From Capsulimonas corticalis (lineage in GTDB: Bacteria; Armatimonadota; Armatimonadia; Armatimonadales; Capsulimonadaceae), in the NCBI RefSeq assembly GCF_003574315.2, contig NZ_AP025739.1:5518001-5582000 (forward strand): a stretch of DNA of 64,000 nucleotides, given 5' to 3'. The notes beneath the pieces were generated by a model. That model was not told the DNA's origin. It saw nothing but the letters and a program-made list of their open reading frames with translations, and made no database searches. Below, one piece after another: positions 1 to 8,269 of this stretch. Numbering within the stretch: the stretch's first letter is position 1; each line of letters opens with the position of its first letter. The position numbers and the translations under genes were made by a program.

Positions 1-179
1 TTCCGGGTCGCCACATCGACGTGGAAAACAGCGGTTCCACCGGTGGCGGATGGGGTCGTGGAGGGCGGCGTGGACGTTCCCGTTCCCGAGGAACTAGATC
101 CGCCTCCTCCGCCGCCACATCCCGCTGAAGCCAGCAATCCCGCGAGCAGCGCCAACGAAAAGCGACTTTTGTTGAGCAT
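1..179 (-). CDS. Lipoprotein, N-terminal part (cut by window edge)
   Basis: Starts at an ATG with AAGGA about nine bases upstream and runs off the left edge, so only about 59 residues are visible. They form a lipoprotein signal: MLNKSR, a hydrophobic stretch, then the lipobox LASAGC, followed by a Gly run and a low-complexity Ser/Thr/Pro linker typical of exported lipoproteins tethered to a membrane. The mature domain is outside the window, so no function can be given. It lies 133 bases downstream of the sulfotransferase gene on the same strand but has its own promoter-like sequence in that gap, so it is probably a separate transcript. Confidence 0.8.
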   Translation of the reverse strand, partial: MLNKSRFSLALLAGLLASAGCGGGGGGSSSSGTGTSTPPSTTPSATGGTAVFHVDVATR

Positions 180-263
180 AAGTTTAGTCCTTGCTTTTAT
201 TTATATTGCAATGCTCAGCGGAACCACAAATCAGCCCTTCATGAATTTTCCGCAAGCAAGCTC

Positions 264-293
264 AGTATACCACTCGCGAAGCCAGCGTGACAA
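264..293 (-). promoter_or_regulatory. Promoter candidate for the lipoprotein gene
   Basis: On the minus strand TTGTCA (288-293) and TATACT (264-269) are separated by 18 bases, a good sigma-70 type pair about 85 bases upstream of the lipoprotein start. Confidence 0.5.
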
Positions 294-312
294 AATGTGG
301 CGTTACCAGGGG

Positions 313-1233
313 CTATTTTCGTGGATTCGGAGATTGCAGGTATCCATAAAAAGCCAGGAGCGGGAAAGTTGCAGCGGTGACGAATGCTTTGGCGCCCACG
401 GGCATCTTTTCCCGCCATTCCATATCCGGACGGATAATGATTTCAGGATTGAAACGGTCTGGGTTGCCGCTCACCGTATGCTCGCGTCCAAGATGCAGCG
501 GCTGACGATGGAGAAATTCCAGCGGGGGAACAGGTTCGTCTAGAAATTCGAAGATCTGCGTGAGGGCGTTCAGAGGGTCGATAACCAAATCTTCATAGCG
601 CATACGCATAGATCGATTACCGGGACATCCAAGCGGCAGCGCGGCGTTGACGGCATTCCACTGGCGCGCTGATTTCGTCCACGACGTGGGCGACATATAG
701 GTGTTCTGATCGACAAACCCCGGGTTGCGCTTGCGTCGCTGCTGTGAGAACGCGACGGCGCGGCTGTCTCGGATCAGATGAAGGAAACGAAGATCCACGC
801 CGGGAGCGGCGGCGAGGCTGCGCGCGTAAGAAATGCGTTTCGATGTGTCGATGATGAGCGCCGCGCCGGACAGTTCAGAGACAGCCGCATAAACTTTGCC
901 GAGATAGCGCCGATAATCCGCAGCCGTCATTGCCGCGCTGCTCTCACGATTCGATTCGTCCGTGCGGCCCCATCGACGCGACTGACTTCGAAACTGAACT
1001 ACGGCGTCAATAATTTCATTGCCGTCGCTTTCAAAGACTTGCCGCCGAACGGCTCCCCAAAAACCGCATTCCGCGAAGATCGCGCCGCAGCCGCAGCGTA
1101 CGGACCGAGAGTTCCATCGCTCCCAAATCACATCCGCCTCGGCGAGATTGATACAGCCAGAAACATTTCCCAGCAGGCGGCCGAGCAGGGTGCTGCCGCT
1201 GCGATCCATGCCGCCGATGTACAGGACCTTCAT
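313..1233 (-). CDS. Sulfotransferase family protein
   Basis: About 306 residues. The start at 1233 is chosen because its ATG overlaps the stop of the upstream glycosyltransferase (ATGA) and because the protein then opens directly with the PAPS 5'-phosphosulfate loop, GGMDRSGSTLLGRL at residues 7-20. A second PAPS-binding element, LIRDSRAVAFS, lies near residue 155 (3'-phosphate binding). A Cys-rich stretch (CGCG...ECGFW, residues 47-58) is common in this bacterial family. The enzyme should transfer sulfate from PAPS to a hydroxyl group. As last gene of an operon with a glycosyltransferase and an acyltransferase, the acceptor is most likely a glycan or glycolipid; this is inference. Cytosolic, no signal peptide. 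Confidence 0.85.
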   Translation of the reverse strand: MKVLYIGGMDRSGSTLLGRLLGNVSGCINLAEADVIWERWNSRSVRCGCGAIFAECGFWGAVRRQVFESDGNEIIDAVVQFRSQSRRWGRTDESNRESSAAMTAADYRRYLGKVYAAVSELSGAALIIDTSKRISYARSLAAAPGVDLRFLHLIRDSRAVAFSQQRRKRNPGFVDQNTYMSPTSWTKSARQWNAVNAALPLGCPGNRSMRMRYEDLVIDPLNALTQIFEFLDEPVPPLEFLHRQPLHLGREHTVSGNPDRFNPEIIIRPDMEWREKMPVGAKAFVTAATFPLLAFYGYLQSPNPRK

Positions 1234-2363
1234 TGGCGGACGCCTTTGGCGGGATGCTGCGGCCGAAAAAAACGCTGCGTCAATCGGCTCCGCAATGTGG
1301 ACATCCCCGGAAGATTCGTCAGCCGGTCGCGCTGCCCCAATGGGATATTTTGCCACGCAATCAAAACCTGCTCCAGCAATGTGTCGCGCCGAAACGCCTG
1401 CGCATACTTGCGCTCGTCTTCTGTATCACTCGAAGCGCGCGCCTTCTGAATGATGTTCTGGTAAATTTCCACAAGTTCCCGAACAGCGTCTTCCAGAGAG
1501 GCCACCCGGCGAAACCGCTCACTCACACAAGCGGCGTCTGCGGCGTCATAACGATCGATTTGCGCCAGTAAGGCTTCCGGGGTATGTGGGTCGCGCAGGG
1601 CTTGAAATCCGAAGTTCATCGGGCGGAGGATATCAAATTCGGCGGATGTCACCATCGGCCCAACGCCCCCAAAGTCACAAAGGATAACGGCGGCGCCAAC
1701 AGCCATCGCTTCCATCGCCGCCTTGGCTTTGGCGAAGACAAGATCGTAACGTCCTAAGATATCTTCCGGATGCAGAACCGCGTTCCCCACCCCTGCCCCC
1801 ACGATATCCAGCTCCAGATCCGCACGGCGGCACGCCTCCCTCACAGCCGGCAAATGCGTGGACGCGTGAGCGTAATTGCTGAACAGTAGCGCGCGCCGCG
1901 GGCGCTCGGGCAGAGCTTCGCGCGGCTGAAACCGCTGGAGATCCACCCAATTTCGCGTGAGCCCGACCCGATCGCTCGGAATACCGTCCGCCAGCATGCG
2001 ATCAACACACAATTGGCTGACGCCCAGGTATTGGCGGATGCGCGGGTGATTCGGCGCGCCGCCCATCCAGCCGCTATGCGTATGGCAAACATAAACTCCG
2101 GGAACGTTGGGGAAATGAAGAAGCGCCGCCATGATGTCCCGGCGGAAGCTGCCGTGAATAAGATCCGGCGCAAAGGGTACGGACCGAAGACGCGATACGA
2201 CGGGAACCCCTTGCGCGCGCAGGTCCTTCGCCACGGGACCGATCGCGGACGTATAAACGGCGGTCATATGACCTTGCCGCTTTAGTTCGAGCGCCAAGTC
2301 ACGAACATACAGTTCGGCGCCGGCGTATTGCTTCAGCGCATAGGTCGTGATGAGGACGTTCAT
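1230..2363 (-). CDS. Glycosyltransferase, GT4-like (GT-B fold)
   Basis: 377 residues. The N-terminus (MNVLITTYALKQYAGAELYV) is the typical first strand plus glycine-containing loop and ELY of GT4 enzymes; the C-terminal half contains FAKAKAAMEAMAVGAAVI, the conserved region near the nucleotide-sugar site with the E-x-A-x-G-x-A-V-I pattern. It would transfer a sugar from an NDP-sugar to an unknown acceptor at the cytosolic face of the membrane. Its ATG overlaps the stop of the BKACE gene and its stop overlaps the sulfotransferase start, so the three are translationally coupled. Donor and acceptor cannot be read from the sequence. Confidence 0.85.
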   Translation of the reverse strand: MNVLITTYALKQYAGAELYVRDLALELKRQGHMTAVYTSAIGPVAKDLRAQGVPVVSRLRSVPFAPDLIHGSFRRDIMAALLHFPNVPGVYVCHTHSGWMGGAPNHPRIRQYLGVSQLCVDRMLADGIPSDRVGLTRNWVDLQRFQPREALPERPRRALLFSNYAHASTHLPAVREACRRADLELDIVGAGVGNAVLHPEDILGRYDLVFAKAKAAMEAMAVGAAVILCDFGGVGPMVTSAEFDILRPMNFGFQALRDPHTPEALLAQIDRYDAADAACVSERFRRVASLEDAVRELVEIYQNIIQKARASSDTEDERKYAQAFRRDTLLEQVLIAWQNIPLGQRDRLTNLPGMSTLRSRLTQRFFRPQHPAKGVRQ

Positions 2364-3205
2364 AAACTCTGCGCAGGAGAGGGAGCCGAAAGTCCGATTA
2401 TCTGTCGAGCCTCTTCCGGTGACGCCGGCAGGCGTCCCATCTCGGAGCCGATTCGCGCAATCCGCTTGACGAAGCGGACATTATCGGCGAGCTCAGTGCG
2501 GTCCCGGTCGTAATGAATGTTATCTTCCAGACCGACGCGCACGTGGCCCCCGGCGGCGATCGCCATCACATTGGCGTCGAGCTGGTATGCCCCCAGCCCT
2601 CCGGCGGCCCAGGTCGAACCCGCCGGCAGCAGGCTTACCATATGCCCCAGTCCCGTGAGGTCGAGCGGAGCGGACCCCAGAGACCCAAACAGGAGATTGA
2701 AGTAATAAGGAGGCCGCAGCACGCCCTTTTTGATCAAATACGATGCGTAGTGGATAAAACCAGCTTCAAACGCCTCCATCTCCGGAACGGCGCCGGCGGC
2801 GTAAATGCGGGACGCCAGCTCGCAGATTGTTTCCGGGGAATTGATGCTTGGACCGGAGATAAAATTCATGGAGCCCAGAGTCAGGCTCGCCATTTCCGGA
2901 TGGGATTCCAGCGCGGCCGCTCTTGTGGCGATATCGGAGACGTGACGGCCGCTCAAGGAAACGCAGACAATGGCGTCGTCGCACGCCTCGCGCACGCTTG
3001 CCGCGAGATCCCGATAATCACGCGGATCAAAACTGGGAGTTTCGTCTTCGCGGCGGGCGTGGAGGTGAATGATGGACGCCCCGGCGTCCCGCACGCGCAT
3101 CGCGCATTCCGTGATTTCCCCAATCGTGACCGGCAAATGTCGCGAATGCTCTTTGCGAAGTACGCATCCCGTAATGGCGGCGTTAATGATCAGTTTATCA
3201 GACAA
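2360..3205 (-). CDS. BKACE family beta-keto acid cleavage enzyme (DUF849)
   Basis: 281 residues, the normal length for the family. Recognisable BKACE signatures in order: INAAITG near the N-terminus, IIHLHARRED (zinc-binding HxH), LTLGSMNF, EMEAFEAGFI, a glycine-rich substrate loop and HVRVGLEDN near the C-terminus. Characterised members (3-keto-5-aminohexanoate cleavage enzyme, Kce) condense a beta-keto acid with acetyl-CoA to give acetoacetate and a new acyl-CoA; the family covers many other substrates. Here it is not in a lysine-fermentation cluster but between an acyltransferase and a glycosyltransferase with a 4-base overlap, which suggests it supplies or removes an acyl group in glycan modification. 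That role is inferred. Confidence 0.88.
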   Translation of the reverse strand: MSDKLIINAAITGCVLRKEHSRHLPVTIGEITECAMRVRDAGASIIHLHARREDETPSFDPRDYRDLAASVREACDDAIVCVSLSGRHVSDIATRAAALESHPEMASLTLGSMNFISGPSINSPETICELASRIYAAGAVPEMEAFEAGFIHYASYLIKKGVLRPPYYFNLLFGSLGSAPLDLTGLGHMVSLLPAGSTWAAGGLGAYQLDANVMAIAAGGHVRVGLEDNIHYDRDRTELADNVRFVKRIARIGSEMGRLPASPEEARQIIGLSAPSPAQSL

Positions 3206-3207
3206 AC

Positions 3208-3696
3208 TTACAAAATCTCCTTTTCAGAGACACGCCCAACGACGACAGCCGGGTTGCCAACGACGATGGCGAAGTCTGGAACATCCTTCGTGACGACCGC
3301 TCCCGCGCCGACTTTTGCATTTTCGCCGATCGTCACGCCGGGCAGCAAAATACTGCCGCCTCCAACACGGGCGGCGCGCAATATCCGAGGCGCATCGCGA
3401 ACGAACACGAGATTTTTTCGGCGATACGTCATGTGCTTGTCGTTCATCGTAATCACTCGGGGGCCACAGAAAACTTCGTTTTCAATCACAACCCCGCGTG
3501 TGAGATAACATCCGCTTTGCAGTGAGACATGATCTCCGATCTGAACGTCGCCCTCGATATCGACATAGGAGCCAATCACGCATCCCTTTCCAATCACGGT
3601 GCTGGAGCGAATAAACACGAAATTGCCGACGCGGGTCTCCTCACCGATGGTCACATCGTCTGAGATAACGCAATATTCTCCGAAATTGTTATTCAT
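3208..3696 (-). CDS. Left-handed beta-helix acyltransferase (hexapeptide repeat)
   Basis: 162 residues built almost wholly of hexapeptide repeats ([IV]-G-x4 turns such as VTIGEETRVGNFVFI and VTIGENAKVGAGAVV), ending with VPDFAIVVGNPA, the hallmark end of sugar O- or N-acetyltransferases of the WbbJ/DapH type. A loop containing NDKHMTYRR interrupts the helix and carries the catalytic-type His. It should act as a trimer using acetyl- or acyl-CoA on a sugar. First gene of the four-gene operon; only two bases separate its stop from the BKACE start. Confidence 0.85.
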   Translation of the reverse strand: MNNNFGEYCVISDDVTIGEETRVGNFVFIRSSTVIGKGCVIGSYVDIEGDVQIGDHVSLQSGCYLTRGVVIENEVFCGPRVITMNDKHMTYRRKNLVFVRDAPRILRAARVGGGSILLPGVTIGENAKVGAGAVVTKDVPDFAIVVGNPAVVVGRVSEKEIL

Positions 3697-3713
3697 GAAA
3701 CGTATTTTTTTGA

Positions 3714-3736
3714 AAGCCCGGTATCTTTGCGGGCTT
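3714..3736. other. Leader hairpin upstream of the acyltransferase operon
   Basis: AAGCCCG (3714-3720) and CGGGCTT (3730-3736) can pair with a nine-base loop in the leader between the divergent genes starting at 3696 and 3852. No T-tract follows on the minus strand, so it is not an obvious terminator. I see no clear sigma-70 promoter in this 155-base gap. Confidence 0.3.
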
Positions 3737-3851
3737 CAGCCCCTTTTCGAATGAACCGATATGTTAAGGTAGCTTACTGAGATTTTAGCGTATCTTGAGA
3801 GAGTATTGCAATCCAATCGGAAAATCAACGATTTCGTTCAAAGGAAACATT

Positions 3852-4757
3852 ATGACATTTCGTTCTATGACGAGCACATTGGCTGTAGTGGGCGTAGCCC
3901 TGGCTTTCGCAACCACGGCGCACGCGCAGGCGACGCGCACCTGGGTCTCGGGAGTTGGCGACGACGTTAATCCGGGAAGCCGCACGGCGCCATGCAAAAC
4001 GATCGCCGGCGCCATTTCCAAGACTGCGGCAGGCGGCGAAATCGACGCGCTTGACCCGGGCGGCTTTGGAACGATTACGATCACAAAAGCGCTAACCCTG
4101 GACGGCGGCGCCGGCCAAGTTGCAAGCATCCTTGCGTCGGGCGTTTCCGGCATTACGATCAATGCGGGTCCAAGCGATGTCGTGACCATTCGCAACTTCC
4201 GAATCAATGGGATCGTGGGAACGTTAAGCCCCGGAACAATCGGTATTCGTTTTCTCGCCGGCAAGCAGTTGATCATCGAAAACTGTAACGTTTTCGGATT
4301 TTCTGGAGCCGGAGTCGATGTTACCACAACTCTGCCCAGTCAGGTTGTCATCAAACATTCGTCCTTCACGAATACGCCGGTCGGTGTTCGTGAGAATAGC
4401 GCCAGCGTGGCGTCAAGCATGACACTCAGCGACGTGCTGATCCAGGGAGCCGTGACTGGCGTCGATACCTTCTCCGGCATGACTCAGCTGCTTGGCTGCA
4501 CCGTCACCCAATCCGATTCGTTCGGTCTTCACGCCGAAGGCGGCACGATTAGCGTTGTCAAAAGCCTGATCGCCAATGCGGGGGTCGCCGCACAGGCGGA
4601 AAACGGCTCCACGATTCGTCTGTCGGACAATGACATTTTCGACAATGGCGTTTGCTTTGCGTACAACGGCACCGGCAAGATCTCATCCGCCGCAAACAAC
4701 CGAAAAGCGGGCAACGGCAGCTCCGCCACTCCGAACGGCGTCATCACCGTTCAATAA
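3852..4757 (+). CDS. Secreted right-handed parallel beta-helix protein
   Basis: 301 residues with the start at 3852, where AAGGAAAC lies just upstream and the protein begins with a clean Sec signal peptide ending THAHA-type at AHAQA (near residue 26). The mature protein starts RTWVSGVGDDVNPGSRTAPC, followed by CKTIAGAISKTAAGGEIDAL and regularly spaced beta-helix turns (ITINAG, IIENCNVFG, VVIKHSSF, and similar). This is a widespread environmental family annotated only as beta-helix repeat protein; the fold is shared with pectate lyases but I see no catalytic signature. Single gene, followed by a strong terminator. Confidence 0.8.
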   Translation: MTFRSMTSTLAVVGVALAFATTAHAQATRTWVSGVGDDVNPGSRTAPCKTIAGAISKTAAGGEIDALDPGGFGTITITKALTLDGGAGQVASILASGVSGITINAGPSDVVTIRNFRINGIVGTLSPGTIGIRFLAGKQLIIENCNVFGFSGAGVDVTTTLPSQVVIKHSSFTNTPVGVRENSASVASSMTLSDVLIQGAVTGVDTFSGMTQLLGCTVTQSDSFGLHAEGGTISVVKSLIANAGVAAQAENGSTIRLSDNDIFDNGVCFAYNGTGKISSAANNRKAGNGSSATPNGVITVQ

Positions 4758-4791
4758 ATTCACTGTCCGTTTCTTCGATCGATGCACCGGG

Positions 4792-4820
4792 ACGGCGCGG
4801 CCAAACATTGGCCGCGCCGT
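4792..4820 (+). terminator. Perfect 13-bp hairpin after the beta-helix gene
   Basis: ACGGCGCGGCCAA (4792-4804), loop ACA, TTGGCCGCGCCGT (4808-4820), followed by only a short T run. A strong GC hairpin 34 bases after the stop codon. Confidence 0.7.
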
Positions 4821-4912
4821 TTCTGCGCGTGGAGAGCAGAAGATACCGTATCGCGCGTCCTTCCAATATGGCATAATTACCGTAGTATTACGCCGCCAAA
4901 TATGAAGGATCT

Positions 4913-5752
4913 ATGACGACCTCTCCGACTGTGAATCGCATCTCCATTTGTTCGGTGCGCGGCGCCGGCAGTCAGCAGGCGCAGGATTTGATCGCCGTGG
5001 AAGAGCCGCTGGAGATCCAGCTTTCCTCGGATCGAACTGCGCCTCAGACCGTCTCCATCACCATGAGAACTCCGGGAAACGACGCCGAACTCGCGGCGGG
5101 ATTTCTCTGGAGCGAGGGCGCAATTACCGACACAGGGCAGATCCTGGCCATCCAGGCGGAAGATAACATCGTTCGCGTCGTGACGGAGCCGGAAGTACTC
5201 GCCGGACTTCATCGGCTGAGCCGCAATTTCTACACGACATCGAGCTGCGGTGTCTGTGGAAAAACCTCCCTGGACGCGATCCGCCAGCAGGCTCGGTTTC
5301 CGATCGCCCCAGAGGTCCCCATCGTCGACCGGTCGATTCTCACAACGATTTCGGATACTGTCCGCCAGGCGCAGGACGCGTTCAACCAAACCGGCGGCCT
5401 GCATGGCGCGGCGCTGCTGGATATCGGCGGACGGCTACTCGATCTGCGTGAGGATGTCGGACGCCACAACGCCGTCGATAAGCTCATCGGCGCGCAAATT
5501 CTCACGGGACAGCTGCCGCTCTCCGGCGCGATCTTGTTTCTGAGCGGGCGAGCCAGTTTTGAGCTGCTGCAAAAAGCGCGCATGGCCGGAATACCAATTG
5601 TCGCCGCCGTCGGCGCGCCGTCGAGCCTCGCCGTCGAGATGGCGCGGGACGCAGGCGTCACGCTGATCGGGTTCCTGCGCGGCGATCGGTTCAATATTTA
5701 TACCGGCGCGGCCCGCGTCAATCTCACACCGTCCATGGAGACAGCGTTATGA
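4913..5752 (+). CDS. fdhD: Formate dehydrogenase accessory sulfurtransferase FdhD
   Basis: 279 residues, preceded by AAGGA. It contains the FdhD cysteine motif SSCGVCGKTSLD with the two Cys at residues 112 and 115; these carry the persulfide transferred from IscS to the molybdenum cofactor. Also present are the PGNDAELAAGFLWSEG and LREDVGRHNAVDKLIG motifs of the family. Cytosolic. Its stop overlaps the start of the oxidoreductase gene (ATGA), matching the job of sulfurating that enzyme's Mo-bis-MGD cofactor. Confidence 0.95.
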   Translation: MTTSPTVNRISICSVRGAGSQQAQDLIAVEEPLEIQLSSDRTAPQTVSITMRTPGNDAELAAGFLWSEGAITDTGQILAIQAEDNIVRVVTEPEVLAGLHRLSRNFYTTSSCGVCGKTSLDAIRQQARFPIAPEVPIVDRSILTTISDTVRQAQDAFNQTGGLHGAALLDIGGRLLDLREDVGRHNAVDKLIGAQILTGQLPLSGAILFLSGRASFELLQKARMAGIPIVAAVGAPSSLAVEMARDAGVTLIGFLRGDRFNIYTGAARVNLTPSMETAL

Positions 5753-8070
5753 GCGATTTGGAACCGACGCAAGGGCATGGGAGCGTCCGGGCTCAAGGGC
5801 CGGTCGAAGAGTCCCCGGCCGGGGTCACCGAAGCCAAAGACGCCGCCGGAGGAATTCCGGCGGTGGTGTCTTCCATGCGGCATATCCAGGAAGAAACTGG
5901 ACTGGCGCGCGGCGTCAAAACACTGCTGCGCATGAACCAATCGGATGGATTCGACTGCCCTGGGTGCGCCTGGCCCGATCCCGACGACAAACGCGCGGTC
6001 ACGGAATTTTGCGAGAACGGCGCGAAGGCCGTCGCGGAAGAAGCGACCACCCGGCGCGTGACCGCCGAGTTCTTCCAAAAATGGAGCGTCGCCGCGCTGT
6101 CCGAGCAAACGGATCACTGGCTGGGCAAGCAAGGGCGCCTGACGCATCCCATGGTTCTGCGTCCCGGCTCGGCGCACTACGAACCGATCTCCTGGGACGA
6201 CGCATTTCAGCTCATCGCTTCCGAGTTGAATGCGCTGACGTCTCCCGATGAGGCGCTGTTCTATACCTCCGGACGGACCAGCAACGAGGCGGCTTTCCTC
6301 TACCAATTATTTGTGCGACAGTTCGGTTCGAATAACCTGCCGGATTGCTCCAATATGTGTCACGAATCCAGCGGCGCGGCGCTGAATGAAACAATCGGCG
6401 TCGGCAAAGGCACGGTCACGCTCGAAGATTTGGAGATTGCGGACACGATCTTTGTGATCGGGCAGAATCCCGGCACCAATCACCCCCGTATGCTCACCGC
6501 GCTCCAGCACGCCGTCCGGCGCGGCTGCACGATCGTCAGCGTCAACCCATTGCCCGAGGCGGGCCTGATGCGCTTCCAGCATCCTCAGGAGCCGATTGGG
6601 ATGCTCACCGGCGGCACGCCGCTGACCAAGCTCTTCCTGCAAGTGCGCATCAATGGCGATGTCGCGCTGCTCAAAGGCGTCATCAAAGAGATGCTCGAAG
6701 CCGAAGAGCGACGCCCCGGAACCGTCATCGACCACGAGTTCATCGCGGCGCACACGAGCGGCTATGAAGAGTTCGCCGTGGATATCCTGGCAGAGTCGTG
6801 GGATACGATTGTCGAGCAGAGCGGCGTTGGACGCGACCAGATCCGCGAGGCGGCCGAAATCGCCATGCGCGCCGAGCGGATGATCTGCTGCTGGGCGATG
6901 GGGCTGACCCAGCATAAAAACGCCGTCGCCAACATTCAGGAAATCGTCAACCTGCTGCTGCTGCGCGGCCAGATCGGCAAGCCCGGCGCGGGCGCCTGCC
7001 CGGTGCGCGGCCACAGCAACGTGCAGGGCGACCGCACGATGGGCATCTGGGAGAAGATGCCGGACCGATTCCTGGATGCTCTGGGACGCGAGTTCGATTT
7101 CGATCCGCCCCGCCAGCACGGCCTCGACGCCGTGGAGTCGATCAAGGCGATGCACGCCGGCAAGGCGCGCGTCTTCATCGGCATGGGCGGCAACTTTCTC
7201 TCGGCCACGCCGGACACCGAATACACCGCCGATGCGCTGCGCCGATGCCAATTGACGGTCCAGATCTCCACCAAGCTCAACCGCAGCCACCTCGTCACGG
7301 GGCAAGCGGCGTTGATCCTGCCGTGCCTTGGCCGCACCGAGACGGATTTGCAGGCGGGTGGTCCTCAGTTCGTTACCGTGGAGGACTCCATGAGCGTTGT
7401 GCACCGGTCGCGGGGAACTCTTCCGCCGGCTTCGGAGCACCTGCGCAGCGAGCCGGCGATCGTCGCGGGGATGGCGCGCGCCACGCTCGGCGCCCGGTCC
7501 AAGGTTGGCTGGGACGAGCTGATCGCAAATTACGATTCGATCCGCGACCATATCGCCCGTGTCATCCCTGGCTTTCAGGACTACAACTCTCGCGTCCGTG
7601 GCGCTAATGGGTTCCGCTTGCCGAACGGCGCGCGCGAGCGCAGCTTCGTCACGACGACACAAAAGGCGCGCTTCACCGTTCATCCGATCCCAACCACGAA
7701 GCTGGGCTCGGATGAGCTTCTGATGATGACGATCCGCAGCCACGACCAGTACAACACCACGATCTACGGCCTGGACGATCGTTACCGGGGAGTGCGCAAC
7801 GGTCGGCGCGTGGTGTTCTTGAACGCGGAGGACATCCACTCCCTTGGATTCCAGGCTGAGGAGTGGGTCGATCTTGTCGGCCGCCACGAAGGCGTGGAGC
7901 GCGTGGCCGAACGGTTCATGATCGTCCCGTACGACATCCCGCGCGGCTGCGCCGCGACCTACTTCCCCGAAACCAACGTGCTCGTGCCGATTACCAGCGT
8001 CGCCGACAAGAGCAACACGCCGACCTCAAAGTCCGTCATAATTCGACTGCGCCGTTCTATAAAATCCTGA
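5749..8070 (+). CDS. FdhF/YdeP family molybdopterin oxidoreductase
   Basis: 773 residues. Molybdopterin oxidoreductase domain followed by the C-terminal molydopterin dinucleotide-binding domain (LMMTIRSHDQYNTTIYG...). It carries YdeP-type signatures: FDCPGCAWPDP near residue 64, CSNMCHESSG around residue 203 and GKPGAGACPVRGHSNVQGD. The classical N-terminal CxxCxxxC [4Fe-4S] ligand set of FdhF is not evident, as in YdeP. The family is annotated as formate dehydrogenase-like but substrates are mostly unproven. An about 40-residue N-terminal tail rich in charged and Gly residues precedes the conserved part. No Tat signal, so cytosolic. Translationally coupled to fdhD. Confidence 0.88.
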   Translation: MSDLEPTQGHGSVRAQGPVEESPAGVTEAKDAAGGIPAVVSSMRHIQEETGLARGVKTLLRMNQSDGFDCPGCAWPDPDDKRAVTEFCENGAKAVAEEATTRRVTAEFFQKWSVAALSEQTDHWLGKQGRLTHPMVLRPGSAHYEPISWDDAFQLIASELNALTSPDEALFYTSGRTSNEAAFLYQLFVRQFGSNNLPDCSNMCHESSGAALNETIGVGKGTVTLEDLEIADTIFVIGQNPGTNHPRMLTALQHAVRRGCTIVSVNPLPEAGLMRFQHPQEPIGMLTGGTPLTKLFLQVRINGDVALLKGVIKEMLEAEERRPGTVIDHEFIAAHTSGYEEFAVDILAESWDTIVEQSGVGRDQIREAAEIAMRAERMICCWAMGLTQHKNAVANIQEIVNLLLLRGQIGKPGAGACPVRGHSNVQGDRTMGIWEKMPDRFLDALGREFDFDPPRQHGLDAVESIKAMHAGKARVFIGMGGNFLSATPDTEYTADALRRCQLTVQISTKLNRSHLVTGQAALILPCLGRTETDLQAGGPQFVTVEDSMSVVHRSRGTLPPASEHLRSEPAIVAGMARATLGARSKVGWDELIANYDSIRDHIARVIPGFQDYNSRVRGANGFRLPNGARERSFVTTTQKARFTVHPIPTTKLGSDELLMMTIRSHDQYNTTIYGLDDRYRGVRNGRRVVFLNAEDIHSLGFQAEEWVDLVGRHEGVERVAERFMIVPYDIPRGCAATYFPETNVLVPITSVADKSNTPTSKSVIIRLRRSIKS

Positions 8071-8104
8071 TCGCCTCATCTGAGATCACAGATAAGACGA
8101 TCAG
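8067..8104 (+). terminator. Weak interrupted hairpin after the oxidoreductase gene
   Basis: CTGATCG (8067-8073, overlapping the stop codon) pairs with CGATCAG (8098-8104), with an inner ATCTG/CAGAT pair. No T-tract follows, so termination is uncertain. Confidence 0.3.
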
Positions 8105-8118
8105 AAATAAATCACAAA

Positions 8119-8135
8119 GTGACATGTCATGTCAC
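8119..8135. promoter_or_regulatory. 17-bp palindromic operator candidate
   Basis: GTGACATG-T-CATGTCAC is a perfect dyad lying directly upstream of the -35 box of the GH76 gene. Position and symmetry suit binding of a dimeric regulator; the protein is unknown. Confidence 0.55.
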
Positions 8136-8142
8136 AAGCGCC

Positions 8143-8174
8143 ACATTGACAATGTCTCCCCATCCCTTTATGAT
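8143..8174 (+). promoter_or_regulatory. Consensus promoter of the GH76 gene with a second dyad
   Basis: TTGACA (8146-8151) and TATGAT (8169-8174) are 17 bases apart, a near-perfect sigma-70 promoter. A second perfect dyad, ACATTG-A-CAATGT (8143-8155), covers the -35 box. The predicted leader is about 90 bases. Confidence 0.75.
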
Positions 8175-8269
8175 TATGTAGCAGAATGCATCGATATTTG
8201 ACTCATTTCGCCATGATTACGATTGAGTTGATTGCGTTAATCGCTATTCTGAAGGGGAGAAATCTAAGC

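Noticed and set aside
43-543. Plus-strand 166-residue frame with a hydrophobic segment
   Set aside because: It is antisense to the lipoprotein signal sequence and the sulfotransferase end; the minus-strand reading has a proper lipobox and ribosome site.
6307-7887. 526-residue open frame on the minus strand
   Set aside because: Antisense to the molybdopterin oxidoreductase; GC-driven absence of stops.
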